A DNA stretch of 64,000 nucleotides from Pseudomonas sp. Au-Pse12 (GTDB taxonomy: Bacteria > Pseudomonadota > Gammaproteobacteria > Pseudomonadales > Pseudomonadaceae). Location of the stretch: NCBI RefSeq assembly GCF_021341665.1, contig NZ_JAJTTH010000013.1:95573-159572 (forward strand). The letters are read 5' to 3'. Both the position numbers and the translations under genes were made by a program. Of the stretch, positions 16,931 to 25,703 are shown in pieces. The number at the start of each line of letters is the position of its first letter. The stretch's first letter is position 1. The notes beneath the pieces were generated by a model, which worked only from the letters and a program-made list of their open reading frames with translations, ran no database searches and was not told the DNA's origin.

Positions 16931-17102
16931 GCATTCGCCCTGCGCGTTCAACCCTCAGGCCTTGGGCATGAACCGGGTCGCGTCCCAGGGTGCAGGAGCG
17001 GGCGGTTTCACCAGGCTGCGGGCGTCGGCTGTGGCTGGGTGCTTGCCAGGGGGGAATATCAATCTGGATCATGAGTGGGACTTGTGATCATCGCGATTAA
17101 AA

Positions 17103-17115
17103 TGAGTTTGTCTCA
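17103..17115. promoter_or_regulatory. Candidate MetR box upstream of metE
   Basis: The palindrome TGAG-TTTGT-CTCA matches the MetR consensus TGAA-N2-T-N2-TTCA in spacing and central T, with one symmetrical mismatch in each arm. It lies about 55 bases before the metE start. MetR is the known activator of metE in proteobacteria. The assignment is inference from position and pattern. No cobalamin riboswitch was recognised in the leader. Confidence 0.45.
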
Positions 17116-17169
17116 TCTGTAGGCGAGTGTCGACAATGGCTCCCATCAAATACATTGGAGTTGTCTGTC

Positions 17170-19458
17170 ATGGCTTTGGCCCATTCCCTAGGATTTCCGC
17201 GCATTGGCCGCGACCGTGAATTGAAGAAAGCGCAAGAAGCGTTCTGGAAAGGCGAGATCGATGAATCCGGCCTGCGTGCCGTTGGCCGCGAACTGCGCAA
17301 GACCCACTGGGACCTGCAGAAGAACGCCGGTATCGAACTGCTGCCCGTGGGCGACTTCGCCTGGTACGACCAGGTCTTGACCCATTCCCTGATGTTCGGC
17401 GTGATTCCCGAGCGTTTCCGTCCACAGAACGGCCCGGCCACCCTGCAGACCCTGTTCGGCATGGCGCGTGGCGTCAGCGACAGCTGCTGCGGTGGGGCCC
17501 ATGCCCAGGAAATGACCAAGTGGTTCGACACCAACTACCACTACCTGGTGCCTGAATTCAGCGCCGACCAGCAGTTCCAGCTGGGCTGGGAGCAACTCTT
17601 CGAAGAGGTCGAGGAAGCCCGGGCCCTGGGCCATGCGGTCAAGCCGGTGGTGATCGGCCCGCTGACCTACCTGTGGCTGGGCAAGGCCAAGGGCGCCGAG
17701 TTCGACAAACTCGAACTGCTGGATCGCCTGCTGCCGCTGTATGGCCAGATCTTCCAGCGCCTGGCGGCCCAGGGCGTGGAATGGGTGCAAATCGACGAGC
17801 CGATCCTGGTCCTGGACCTGCCCCAGGAATGGAAAAATGCCTTTGAACGCGCTTACAACCAGATCCAGCGCGAGCCGCTGAAGAAGCTGCTGGCCACCTA
17901 TTTCGGCGGCCTGGAAGAGAACCTCGGCCTGGCGGCGAACTTGCCGGTGGACGGCCTGCACATCGACCTGGTGCGTGCTGCCGAGCAATACCCGACCATC
18001 CTCGACCGCCTGCCGGCCTACAAGGTGCTGTCCCTGGGCCTGGTCAACGGCCGCAACGTCTGGCGTTGCGACCTGGAGAAAGCCCTGGCCACCTTGCAGC
18101 ACACCCATGAACGCCTGGGCGAGCGCCTGTGGGTGGCGCCTTCCTGTTCGTTGCTGCACAGCCCGGTGGACCTGGAACGTGAAGACCAGCTGGATGCCGA
18201 ACTCAAGAGCTGGCTGGCCTTTGCCGTGCAGAAATGCCAGGAAGTGGCGGTACTGGCCCAGGCGGTGAACCAGCCGCAGGCCCCGGCGGTGCTCAAGGCC
18301 CTGGAGCAGAGCCGTGCCGTGCAGGCCAGCCGCGCAGCCTCGCCACGCATCCACAAACCGGCGGTACAGGCGCGGGTCGCGGCGATTACCGCTCGGGACA
18401 GCCAACGTCAATCGGCGTTCCCCCAGCGCATTGCCCGGCAGCGCGCCGGCCTCGACCTGCCGCTGTTTCCCACCACCACCATCGGTTCGTTCCCGCAGAC
18501 CGCTTCGATCCGCCTGGCGCGCCAGTCGTTCAAGCAGGGCAAGCTGACCGCCGCCGAATACACCGAAGCCATGTACAGCGAAATCCGTCATGCGGTGCTG
18601 GTGCAGGAGCGCCTTGGGCTGGACGTGCTGGTGCACGGCGAAGCCGAGCGCAACGACATGGTCGAGTACTTCGCCGAGCAACTGGACGGTTATGTGTTCA
18701 GCCGTTTCGGCTGGGTCCAGAGCTACGGTTCCCGCTGCGTCAAGCCGGCGGTGATCTTCGGTGACCTGAGCCGCCCGAACGCCATGACCGTGGAGTGGAT
18801 CCGCTACGCCCAGGGCCTGACCGACAAGGTCATGAAGGGCATGCTCACCGGCCCGGTGACCATGCTGATGTGGTCCTTCCCGCGCGAAGATGTGAGCCGC
18901 GAAGTGCAGGCCCGGCAACTGGCCCTGGCGATCCGCGACGAAGTGCTGGACCTGGAGGCCGCCGGCATCAAGATCGTGCAGATTGACGAAGCGGCGTTCC
19001 GCGAAGGCCTGCCGCTGCGCCGGGCGCAGTGGCAGCACTATCTGGACTGGGCCACCGAAGTGTTCCGCCTGTGCGCCTCTGGCGTGCGTGACGAAACCCA
19101 GATCCACACCCACATGTGCTACAGCGAATTCAACGATGTGATCGAATCCATCGCTGCCATGGATGCGGACGTCATCACCATCGAGACCTCGCGCTCGGAC
19201 ATGGAACTGCTGGAGGCCTTCGAAGCCTTCGCCTACCCGAACGAGATCGGCCCGGGGGTCTACGACATCCACTCGCCGCGTGTGCCGGACGCCGCGGAAA
19301 TGGCCAACCTGCTGCGCAAGGCCGCCCAGCGCATTCCTGCCGAGCGCCTGTGGGTCAACCCGGACTGCGGCCTGAAGACTCGCGGCTGGCCGGAAACCGA
19401 GGCGGCCCTGGTGCACATGGTCACTGCGGCCCGTCAGTTGCGTAAAGAACTGGCCTGA
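17170..19458 (+). CDS. metE: Cobalamin-independent methionine synthase
   Basis: This 762-residue enzyme transfers a methyl group from 5-methyltetrahydropteroyl-triglutamate to homocysteine, the last step of methionine synthesis in the cytoplasm, without B12. The N-terminal half begins SLGFPRIGRDRELKKA, the linker follows, and the catalytic half begins LPLFPTTTIGSFPQT. Zinc ligands are seen in HTHMCYSEF (His and Cys), in a Glu around VHGEAERNDM, and in the Cys of NPDCGLKTRG near the C-terminus. Length is the family norm. The start at 17170 (MALAHSLGF) is five codons inside a longer frame and matches the family N-terminus. A strong terminator ends the unit. Confidence 0.97.
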   Translation: MALAHSLGFPRIGRDRELKKAQEAFWKGEIDESGLRAVGRELRKTHWDLQKNAGIELLPVGDFAWYDQVLTHSLMFGVIPERFRPQNGPATLQTLFGMARGVSDSCCGGAHAQEMTKWFDTNYHYLVPEFSADQQFQLGWEQLFEEVEEARALGHAVKPVVIGPLTYLWLGKAKGAEFDKLELLDRLLPLYGQIFQRLAAQGVEWVQIDEPILVLDLPQEWKNAFERAYNQIQREPLKKLLATYFGGLEENLGLAANLPVDGLHIDLVRAAEQYPTILDRLPAYKVLSLGLVNGRNVWRCDLEKALATLQHTHERLGERLWVAPSCSLLHSPVDLEREDQLDAELKSWLAFAVQKCQEVAVLAQAVNQPQAPAVLKALEQSRAVQASRAASPRIHKPAVQARVAAITARDSQRQSAFPQRIARQRAGLDLPLFPTTTIGSFPQTASIRLARQSFKQGKLTAAEYTEAMYSEIRHAVLVQERLGLDVLVHGEAERNDMVEYFAEQLDGYVFSRFGWVQSYGSRCVKPAVIFGDLSRPNAMTVEWIRYAQGLTDKVMKGMLTGPVTMLMWSFPREDVSREVQARQLALAIRDEVLDLEAAGIKIVQIDEAAFREGLPLRRAQWQHYLDWATEVFRLCASGVRDETQIHTHMCYSEFNDVIESIAAMDADVITIETSRSDMELLEAFEAFAYPNEIGPGVYDIHSPRVPDAAEMANLLRKAAQRIPAERLWVNPDCGLKTRGWPETEAALVHMVTAARQLRKELA

Positions 19459-19480
19459 CCCCCACCTGGCAACCCCGCCA

Positions 19481-19510
19481 CCGGAGCACGTCAGCGTGCT
19501 CCGGTTTTTT
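19481..19510 (+). terminator. Intrinsic terminator of metE
   Basis: Ten-base arms CCGGAGCACG (19481-19490) and CGTGCTCCGG (19495-19504) are perfectly complementary around the tetraloop TCAG, followed by six T residues. It lies 22 bases after the metE stop. Confidence 0.93.
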
Positions 19511-19712
19511 GTTTCCTCTGCGGCATCGGGGGCCAGTGCTGCGGTGGCGAGTAACCCGTTGCCTGAGGCCGCAGGGTGTATCTGATCCGTATTTTTCTTG
19601 CGTATCTGCGTCTGTTATCAGAACAGCCATGGTTTGAAAATGGCGCGCCCGCCCGGCCTCCCGGCTGGAAACCGGGCCCGCTGCACCGCATACCTACTGT
19701 TCAGGAGGCCTG

Positions 19713-19796
19713 ATGACTAAGATGGCGTTTTTCTTGTTTGGATTTTTAGCCTTGACCATCGCGCTCGGTGCGCTTGCGACTATCTCTCCGACCTGA
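19713..19796 (+). CDS. 27-residue single-span membrane peptide
   Basis: ATG at 19713 is preceded by AGGAGG at five-base spacing, an excellent ribosome-binding site. The 27 codons give a short polar lead (MTKM), one hydrophobic helix of about 20 residues (AFFLFGFLALTIALGALA) and a short tail before TGA. A hairpin follows at once. The size, good initiation signal and single membrane span fit the class of bacterial small membrane proteins, often regulators of transporters, but no homologue is recognised. It lies in a 418-base space between metE and the EamA exporter gene. Confidence 0.6.
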   Translation: MTKMAFFLFGFLALTIALGALATISPT

Positions 19797-19801
19797 CCCC
19801 G

Positions 19802-19821
19802 GAGCCGTTCGCGGCTCTTTC
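19802..19821 (+). terminator. Short hairpin after the small membrane peptide gene
   Basis: GAGCCG (19802-19807) and CGGCTC (19812-19817) pair around TTCG, a stable tetraloop, followed by TTT. It begins just after the TGA at 19794-19796 and supports the small gene being a real transcription unit. Confidence 0.55.
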
Positions 19822-19876
19822 CGCACATCCCCACGCAAACGGTGGCAGCCCGGCAAGTGCCGCCACTGTCTTGTAC

Positions 19877-20773
19877 TCACTTGGCAAATTTTCGCGCCCC
19901 GGCCACGCAGAGGATCACCGCCAGCGTGACCCCGAGCATGCCCAGGCTGACCTGCTCATGCAGCAGGCCGGCGGCCAGGGCCAGGCCGAAGAACGGTTGC
20001 AGCAGTTGCAACTGGCCGACCGCGGCGATCCCGCCCTGGGCCAGCCCGCGGTACCAGAAGACAAAGCCGATCAGCATGCTGAACAGCGACACATAGCCCA
20101 GGCTGACCCAGGCCGGCAGGCTGATGCCGCTGAAGGAGGCGGGCGTACTGAACAGGGTCAGCGCGGCCATCAGTGGCAGAGACAGCACCAGGGCCCAGGA
20201 AATCACCTGCCAGCCGCCCAGGGTGCGCGACAGTTTGGCGCCTTCGGCATAACCCAGGCCGCACACCAAAACGGCCAGGAGCATCAGCAGATCGCCCTTG
20301 GGCGAGGCCGCAAGCCCCTGGGACAGGGCATAGCCCACCACCAAGAGGCTGCCGAGCACCGAGAACAGCCAGAACACCGGGCGCGGCCGCTCGCCGCCGC
20401 GCAGCACGCCGAACACCGCCGTGGCCAGGGGCAGCAGGCCGAGGAACACGATGGAGTGGGCCGAGGTCACGTATTGCAGGGCCAGGGCGGTCAGCAACGG
20501 AAAACCCAGCACCACGCCCAGGGCGACGATGGCCAGGGGCAGGAACTGTGCCTGGCTCGGGCGCCGCTCTTTGAACAGCAGCAGGATGCCCAGGGCCAGG
20601 AACCCGGCGATGGTGGCGCGGGCCACGGTGAGGAACAGCGGGTCGAACTCCAGCACCGCGACCCGGGTCGCTGGCAGCGAGCCGCTGAAGATCAGCACGC
20701 CGATAAAGCCGTTGAGCCAGCCACTGGCGGACTTGTCCAGGGTGGGGGATTGCAGGTTCGATGTCCGTTCCAT
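19877..20773 (-). CDS. EamA-family (DMT) transporter
   Basis: The protein has 298 residues with about ten hydrophobic segments and two EamA repeats (about 15-150 and 160-295). Landmarks are SGSLPATRVAVLEFDPLFLT in the first half and GYVSLFSMLIGFVFWYRGLA in the second. Family members export amino acids or metabolites across the inner membrane. The gene is divergent from a MocR regulator that starts 93 bases away. MocR genes often control an adjacent exporter, so this is the likely target. Confidence 0.85.
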   Translation of the reverse strand: MERTSNLQSPTLDKSASGWLNGFIGVLIFSGSLPATRVAVLEFDPLFLTVARATIAGFLALGILLLFKERRPSQAQFLPLAIVALGVVLGFPLLTALALQYVTSAHSIVFLGLLPLATAVFGVLRGGERPRPVFWLFSVLGSLLVVGYALSQGLAASPKGDLLMLLAVLVCGLGYAEGAKLSRTLGGWQVISWALVLSLPLMAALTLFSTPASFSGISLPAWVSLGYVSLFSMLIGFVFWYRGLAQGGIAAVGQLQLLQPFFGLALAAGLLHEQVSLGMLGVTLAVILCVAGARKFAK

Positions 20774-20848
20774 TCAGGCAGTGCTCAAGAGGGGAGTGAC
20801 CGCGGTGGCGGGGCTTGTGTCGGGAGCATCCTAGGGCTGAAAATCAGC

Positions 20849-20864
20849 ACAATCAAAAAATTGT
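20849..20864. promoter_or_regulatory. Inverted repeat overlapping the MocR start, candidate operator
   Basis: ACAAT (20849-20853) and ATTGT (20860-20864) flank CAAAAA right before the MocR start codon at 20866, in the space shared with the EamA gene. It is well placed for autorepression. No experimental motif is known to me for this regulator. Confidence 0.35.
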
Positions 20865-20865
20865 C

Positions 20866-22215
20866 ATGGATACAGCCCCTATGGCCCGTGCCCGCTACAA
20901 GCAGCTGGTGGACGCTTTTGCCGCCGACATCCGTGCCGGGGTCCTGGCCCCCGGCACTCGCTTGCCCACCCATCGCCAACTGGCAGCGCGCGAGGGGCTG
21001 GCCCTGGTCACTGCATCGCGGGTCTATGCCGAGCTGGAGGCCATGGGCCTGGTCAGCGGTGAAACCGGGCGTGGCACCTACGTCCGGGAAACCGCCTTGC
21101 CCCCTGGCCAGGGCGTGGACCAGCAGGCCACGGCGGCGGGCACCCTGGACCTGAATTTCAACTACCCGGCCCTGCCCGGACAGGCCGAGCTGCTGCGCAC
21201 AGCCTTGCGTCAGCTGGCTGCCACGGGAGACCTGGAAGCCTTGCTGCGCTACCAGCCCCATGCCGGACGTGGCCATGAACGGGCCACGGTGGCGCGGCAC
21301 CTGGCCTGTCGCGGGCTGGTGGTGGAGGGCGAGCAGGTGCTGATGGTCAGCGGCGCCCAGCATGGCCTGGCGACCACGGTCATGGCCCTGCTCAAGCCCG
21401 GTGACGTGGTGGCGGTGGATGCCTTGACCTACCCCGGGTTCAAGGTGGTGGCCGACGCGCACGGGCTGGAGCTGCTGGCCATTCCCCTGAGCGAGCAGGG
21501 GCCTGACCTCGATGCACTGCAGCGCCTGTGCCAACGGCGGCGGGTGCGGGCGGTGTACGCCATGCCGACCCTGCACAACCCCATGGGCTGGGTACTGGAC
21601 CTGGCCTGGCGCCAGCGGCTGGTGGCGATTGCCCGGGCGCACTCGTTGTTGATCATCGAAGACGCCGCCTACGCCTTCCTCGCGCAAGACCCGCCCGTCC
21701 CCCTGGCGGCGCTGGCGCCGGAGAGCACGGTCTACATTTCGGGTTTTTCAAAGAGTGTGGCCACCGGCCTGCGGGTCGGTTATGTGGTGGCGCCGTTGAC
21801 CTGGGTCGAGCGCATCGAACGCACGATCCGCGCCACCACCTGGAACACGCCGGGAGTGATGACCGCCATGGCGTGCGCCTGGATCGAGGACGGAACGGTG
21901 CAGCGCCTGGAGCAGGAAAAGCGCGAGGACGCCACAGCCCGCCAGGCCCTGGCCCGTGAAGCGCTGACCGGGCTGGCCTGGGTCGGCCACGCGAGTTCCT
22001 ATTTCCTCTGGTTGCCGCTGCCCGAGGAAGTCCGCGCCGACCAGGTGGCCCTGGCGCTGCTGCAGGAGAACGTCTCGGTGTCCACCGCCGAGCCCTTTGT
22101 CGGCGCCGGGCCGGTGCCCCACGCCATTCGCCTGGCGTTGGGCTCGGTGGGCCTGGCTGATCTGAGCGTGGCGCTGGCCAAGGTCCGGCAAGTGATTGGC
22201 CGTTACGCGTTCTAA
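20866..22215 (+). CDS. MocR-type regulator: GntR helix-turn-helix fused to an aminotransferase-like domain
   Basis: The protein has 449 residues. The N-terminal GntR winged helix reads RYKQLVDAFAADIRAGVLAP, LPTHRQLAAREGL and SRVYAELEAMGLV (about 8-65). A fold-type I aminotransferase domain follows: SGAQHGLATTVMALLKPGD, PTLHNPMGWVLD, then ISGFSKSVATGLRVGY with the PLP lysine. MocR proteins sense PLP or an amino acid and regulate a neighbouring gene. The start at 20866 gives MDTAPMARARY; an upstream extension of 17 codons would cross the operator. The divergent EamA exporter is the probable target. Confidence 0.88.
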   Translation: MDTAPMARARYKQLVDAFAADIRAGVLAPGTRLPTHRQLAAREGLALVTASRVYAELEAMGLVSGETGRGTYVRETALPPGQGVDQQATAAGTLDLNFNYPALPGQAELLRTALRQLAATGDLEALLRYQPHAGRGHERATVARHLACRGLVVEGEQVLMVSGAQHGLATTVMALLKPGDVVAVDALTYPGFKVVADAHGLELLAIPLSEQGPDLDALQRLCQRRRVRAVYAMPTLHNPMGWVLDLAWRQRLVAIARAHSLLIIEDAAYAFLAQDPPVPLAALAPESTVYISGFSKSVATGLRVGYVVAPLTWVERIERTIRATTWNTPGVMTAMACAWIEDGTVQRLEQEKREDATARQALAREALTGLAWVGHASSYFLWLPLPEEVRADQVALALLQENVSVSTAEPFVGAGPVPHAIRLALGSVGLADLSVALAKVRQVIGRYAF

Positions 22216-22221
22216 AGCGGC

Positions 22222-22284
22222 AAGCGGCAAATTCCAGGCGTTGAACTTGAAGCGTGCCGCTTGAAGCTTATCGCTGCTTTTTTT
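22222..22284. terminator. Probable terminator between convergent genes
   Basis: Arms AAGCGGCA (22222-22229) and TGCCGCTT (22255-22262) pair over a 25-base loop, and a run of T residues ends the 22270s. The stop codons of two genes facing each other (22215 and 22283) flank it. The loop is long, so confidence is moderate. Confidence 0.4.
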
Positions 22285-23911
22285 AGAGCTTGAACTGGGT
22301 CACCAGGGCGTTGAGGTCCACCGCCAGCCGCGACAGTTCCTGGCTGGCGGCGTTGCTCTGGTTGGCCCCGGCCGAGGTCTGGGTCGACAGGTCGCGGATG
22401 TTGATCAGGTTGCGGTCCACTTCCCGGGCGACCTGGGCCTGCTCCTCGCTGGCGCTGGCGATCACCAGGTTGCGCTCGTTGATCATGGTGATGGCCTGGG
22501 TGATCTGGTCCAGGGCCAGCCCAGAGGCGCGGGCGGCTTCCAGGGTCAGGTGAGCGCGCTCGTTGCTGGTGCGCATGGCGCTGACCGCACCCTCGGTGCC
22601 TTCCTCGATGGTGTTGATCATGCTTTCGATTTCCTGGGTCGACTGTTGGGTGCGATGGGCCAGGGCCCGCACCTCGTCGGCGACCACGGCAAACCCGCGT
22701 CCGGCGTCCCCGGCCCGGGCCGCTTCGATGGCGGCATTGAGGGCCAGCAGGTTGGTCTGCTCGGCAATCGAACGGATCACTTCCAGCACCTGACCGATAT
22801 TGCGCACGTCCACCGCCAGGTGCTCGACCCGTTCGCAGGTCTGGGTCACGTCTGCCGCCAGCTGGCCGATGGAATCCACGGTGTGTTGCACCTGCTCGCG
22901 GCCGTGATGGGCGGTGCGGTCGGTTTCCTGGGAGGCTTCGGAGGTGCTCACGGCATTGCGCGCCACTTCTTCCACCGCGGCGGTCATTTCGTTGACCGCG
23001 GTGGCCGCCTGTTCCACTTCATTGCTTTGCTGGTGCAGGGTCTGGCTGGAATGTTCGGTGACCGCGTGCAACTCCTCGGCGGCGGAGGCCAGCTGGTTGG
23101 AGGAATCGGCGATCCGCTGCAGGGTGCCGCGCAGGCTGGCCTGCATGGTCTGCAGGGCGTGCAGCAGGCGCGCCGGTTCGTCCTTGCCGCTGACCGTGAT
23201 GCTCTGGCCGAGGTCGCCGCTGGCGATGGTTTCCGCCACGGCCACGGCCTGGCCCAGGGGGCGCACGATGCTGCGGGTCAGCAGCAGGGCCAGGGCGATG
23301 GTCAGGGCCACCACGATCAGCATCATCAGCATGACCATGCCGATGGCGCCCTGGAACACTTCACTGCTGAGCTCCGCGGCGGCGACGCCACCCCGGGTAT
23401 TGGTGTCGATGATCTCCAGCAGGTCCTTGAGCATGGCGTCGGCGTTGGCCAGGAACGGGCCGCCGTCGACGACGTCGATGGCCGCTTCCCTGTGGCCTTG
23501 GCGCACCAGTTCCACCACCCGGTGCTGGTCCTTGATATAGGCCGCCTTGGCGCTGAGAAAGCGTTCATAGGCCGAGCGCTCGTCGGCTTCGGTGATCAGT
23601 TTTTCGTAGACGTCTTGTTGACGATTGAGTTGCTCGTCGAGCTCGCCGACGCGTTTGAGCAGGGCCTGTACATCGTTGTTGTCGCGCACCACCAGCATGC
23701 GCAGGGTGATGGTACGGATCTGGGTGCTGGTCAGGGCCAGAGCGTTGGCGGCAATGATGGATGGCTGCCAGTTCTGGTCGACCTCAAGGGATTGCTGGTT
23801 CATGCGCCGCATTTCCAGCAACGAGAAGCCTCCCAGGCCCAGGGCCAACAGGGCGATCAGGGCGAAGCTCAACCCTGCGCGGCGGGAAATGTTCATCGTT
23901 CTCAAGAGCAT
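22283..23911 (-). CDS. Methyl-accepting chemotaxis protein with 4-helix-bundle sensor
   Basis: The chemoreceptor has 542 residues. A membrane helix at about 8-28 is followed by a periplasmic four-helix-bundle sensor (about 30-185) that reads TLRMLVVRDNNDVQ and RFLSAKAAYIKDQHRVVELV. A second helix (about 190-212) and a HAMP domain follow, then the signalling domain with the tip EQTNLLALNAAIEAARAG and a methylation-rich coiled coil. It signals through CheA/CheW to the flagellar motor. The ligand is not evident. The start at 23911 follows AAGGAA and leaves MLLRTMNISRRAG before the first helix. Confidence 0.92.
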   Translation of the reverse strand: MLLRTMNISRRAGLSFALIALLALGLGGFSLLEMRRMNQQSLEVDQNWQPSIIAANALALTSTQIRTITLRMLVVRDNNDVQALLKRVGELDEQLNRQQDVYEKLITEADERSAYERFLSAKAAYIKDQHRVVELVRQGHREAAIDVVDGGPFLANADAMLKDLLEIIDTNTRGGVAAAELSSEVFQGAIGMVMLMMLIVVALTIALALLLTRSIVRPLGQAVAVAETIASGDLGQSITVSGKDEPARLLHALQTMQASLRGTLQRIADSSNQLASAAEELHAVTEHSSQTLHQQSNEVEQAATAVNEMTAAVEEVARNAVSTSEASQETDRTAHHGREQVQHTVDSIGQLAADVTQTCERVEHLAVDVRNIGQVLEVIRSIAEQTNLLALNAAIEAARAGDAGRGFAVVADEVRALAHRTQQSTQEIESMINTIEEGTEGAVSAMRTSNERAHLTLEAARASGLALDQITQAITMINERNLVIASASEEQAQVAREVDRNLINIRDLSTQTSAGANQSNAASQELSRLAVDLNALVTQFKL

Positions 23912-24157
23912 GACTGTGTTCCTTGTGGCAGCAAAAAGTACAACCGGCGAAGCGAGTCGCGGTTTGCATCTGTGCGGTGCGCGGTGGAGCGAGGCTCCAC
24001 GGCACCGTCGGCTTTTTGCACACAAGGTAGGCGGCAGGCGCATCTGATCGGCGCCTTGTCCGGCGCTTTCCAGGGATGACAGGTGGCATGGCCGGCCTGG
24101 AAAACCCGCCGATGATAGCACGGTGACATCTATTTGCGGGCGCCTGGCCCGCGGCTT

Positions 24158-25039
24158 TCAGTGGGGTTCGCGGTGCAGGAAGCCTGCGATGGAGCGGGCG
24201 CTGGTCTCCGGGTCGACCTGCATGAAGCAGTGCTGGCCATCGATCACCTGGGTGCTCAGGTGCCGGTTGATGGCCGCCCAGCGCTTGATCGAACGGGCCA
24301 CATAGGGGTAGCTGTCACGCCCGTGGATCACCAGGCTCGGGGTCTTTACCTGGCGCAGCGAGCGCCACAGCCGGCGGGGGAAGGAGCTGTAGATGTCCAC
24401 TTCGCGCTCGGGGGTGCATTTGAGCGCCACTCCCTGCTCGTCGTCCTTCAGCCCGTGTTCGACATAGGCCGCCAGCGCGGCATCGCTCCAGCCCTTGAAG
24501 ATGCCCCGGTTGGCCAATGCGGCCTTGGCGGCGGCGCGGTCCGGCCAGCGCTGGCGCCGGGCGGCGGCCTTGCGCGCCAGGGTGTGGCGGCGATTCAGGC
24601 CCAGGGCCGAAAGCACCCCCAGCGAGCCGATCATGCTCGGGGTGAAGATCACCGGGTCGAGCATCACCGCCTTGCGAAACAGTTGCGGGCGTTCAGCGAC
24701 GATCAGGCAGGTCAGTACTCCGCCAAAACTGTGGCCGACGGCATAGCGCGGCACCTCGCCATAGGCGCCGAGCCCGGCTTCGAAAGCCTCGGCCGCCAGT
24801 TCCGCAGTACGGTTCCAGCCGAGGAACGGGCCGCCGTGGTCGGTGTCGCCGTGGCCCTGGACGTCGCTGAGCCACAGGTCGAAGGACTCGGCCAGCAGCG
24901 CCAGCATCGGCTGGTAGGCCATCGAGCAGAAACCGTTGCCGTGCAGGAAGTGCAGCAGTGGCTTGCCCGAGGGCGCGGAGCGCAGGCCGCGCAGGGTGAA
25001 GCCTTCGGGGCAGGGGTAGGACCAGGGGAGCAACTGCAT
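24158..25039 (-). CDS. Alpha/beta-hydrolase
   Basis: The protein has 293 residues. The fold landmarks are LLHFLHGNGFCSMAY (oxyanion-hole region) at about 27-41, WLSDVQGHGDTDH, the nucleophile elbow VGHSFGGVL with the catalytic Ser near residue 105, LVIHGRDSYPY with a candidate acid, and DGQHCFMQVDPE with the catalytic His. It is a cytoplasmic hydrolase of esters or related bonds; the substrate is unknown. The ATG at 25039 follows AGAGG; the 12 codons upstream look noncoding. It shares its strand with the AlkB gene, but 87 bases separate them. Confidence 0.85.
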   Translation of the reverse strand: MQLLPWSYPCPEGFTLRGLRSAPSGKPLLHFLHGNGFCSMAYQPMLALLAESFDLWLSDVQGHGDTDHGGPFLGWNRTAELAAEAFEAGLGAYGEVPRYAVGHSFGGVLTCLIVAERPQLFRKAVMLDPVIFTPSMIGSLGVLSALGLNRRHTLARKAAARRQRWPDRAAAKAALANRGIFKGWSDAALAAYVEHGLKDDEQGVALKCTPEREVDIYSSFPRRLWRSLRQVKTPSLVIHGRDSYPYVARSIKRWAAINRHLSTQVIDGQHCFMQVDPETSARSIAGFLHREPH

Positions 25040-25126
25040 GGGGCCTCTATTGGCGCGGTGATCACAGCCGGGCATTGTCGATGGCGCGGCCCTTGAGTCA
25101 AGGGCCGATCCTGACCGAGTCCAGCA

Positions 25127-25648
25127 CTACGCGGTCTTGAGCTGGCGAAACGACAGGCTGATGCGCTCGCCAGCGTCCGGCGCCTTGGGAATCGCGTGCA
25201 GCCAGTGCTTTTGCAACTCGTCGGACATATGCAGCAGCGAACCGCTGGCCAGGCTGTAGTCGAAGGTGGCGCCGCTTTGCTTGTGCCGGAAGACCATGGC
25301 CCGGGCATGGCCCAGGGAGACAATCACCACCCCGGTGCCTGTCACCAACTGTTCATTGGCGTCGGAGTGAAAGCCCATGGAGGATTGGCCGTCGGGGTAG
25401 CAGTTGAGCAGGCAATTGTTGGGGCGAAAGCCCAGCAGTTGCTCGATCGGCCCGCACAGCTGTTCCAGCGCCTCGGGCATCGGCACCGCCGGGTAGGTGA
25501 TCTGCGAATAGTCGTAGGGCGCGCCGAAGCTGGCGGTCTTGCGTGCCCGCATGCGCTCGTCCCACTGCACGCTGTCCTTGAGGTGGTTGAACAGCCGCTG
25601 CGGGTCGGCGATGAAGTCGGGGAAAAAGTCGATCTCGGGTGGATTCAT
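25127..25648 (-). CDS. alkB: AlkB-like 2OG-Fe(II) dioxygenase
   Basis: This 173-residue protein is an alkylation-repair dioxygenase that removes alkyl groups from N1-methyladenine or N3-methylcytosine in DNA or RNA using Fe(II) and 2-oxoglutarate. The iron triad is seen as FHSDANEQL (His and Asp) and KHWLHAIPKAP (distal His), with the 2OG-binding Arg in GERISLSFRQLK. The short length and ITYPAVPMPEALEQL lead resemble the AlkB homologues of pseudomonads and of the eukaryotic ALKBH2/3 type. No ada gene is adjacent. Confidence 0.85.
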   Translation of the reverse strand: MNPPEIDFFPDFIADPQRLFNHLKDSVQWDERMRARKTASFGAPYDYSQITYPAVPMPEALEQLCGPIEQLLGFRPNNCLLNCYPDGQSSMGFHSDANEQLVTGTGVVIVSLGHARAMVFRHKQSGATFDYSLASGSLLHMSDELQKHWLHAIPKAPDAGERISLSFRQLKTA

Positions 25649-25703
25649 TAGAGCGCTGCCAGTATTGAAAGGGGGGCAACTGCCGTGGGGCAGGGCCCGA
25701 TCC

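Noticed and set aside
17188..19416. Long open frame of 742 codons on the minus strand opposite metE
   Set aside because: It is the antisense shadow of a fully convincing metE gene; its composition (His, Gly, Gln-rich) is typical of a shadow frame in high-G+C DNA.
22550..24079. Open frame of 509 codons on the plus strand opposite the chemoreceptor gene
   Set aside because: It is a shadow of the chemoreceptor gene and shows no domain pattern or ribosome-binding site.
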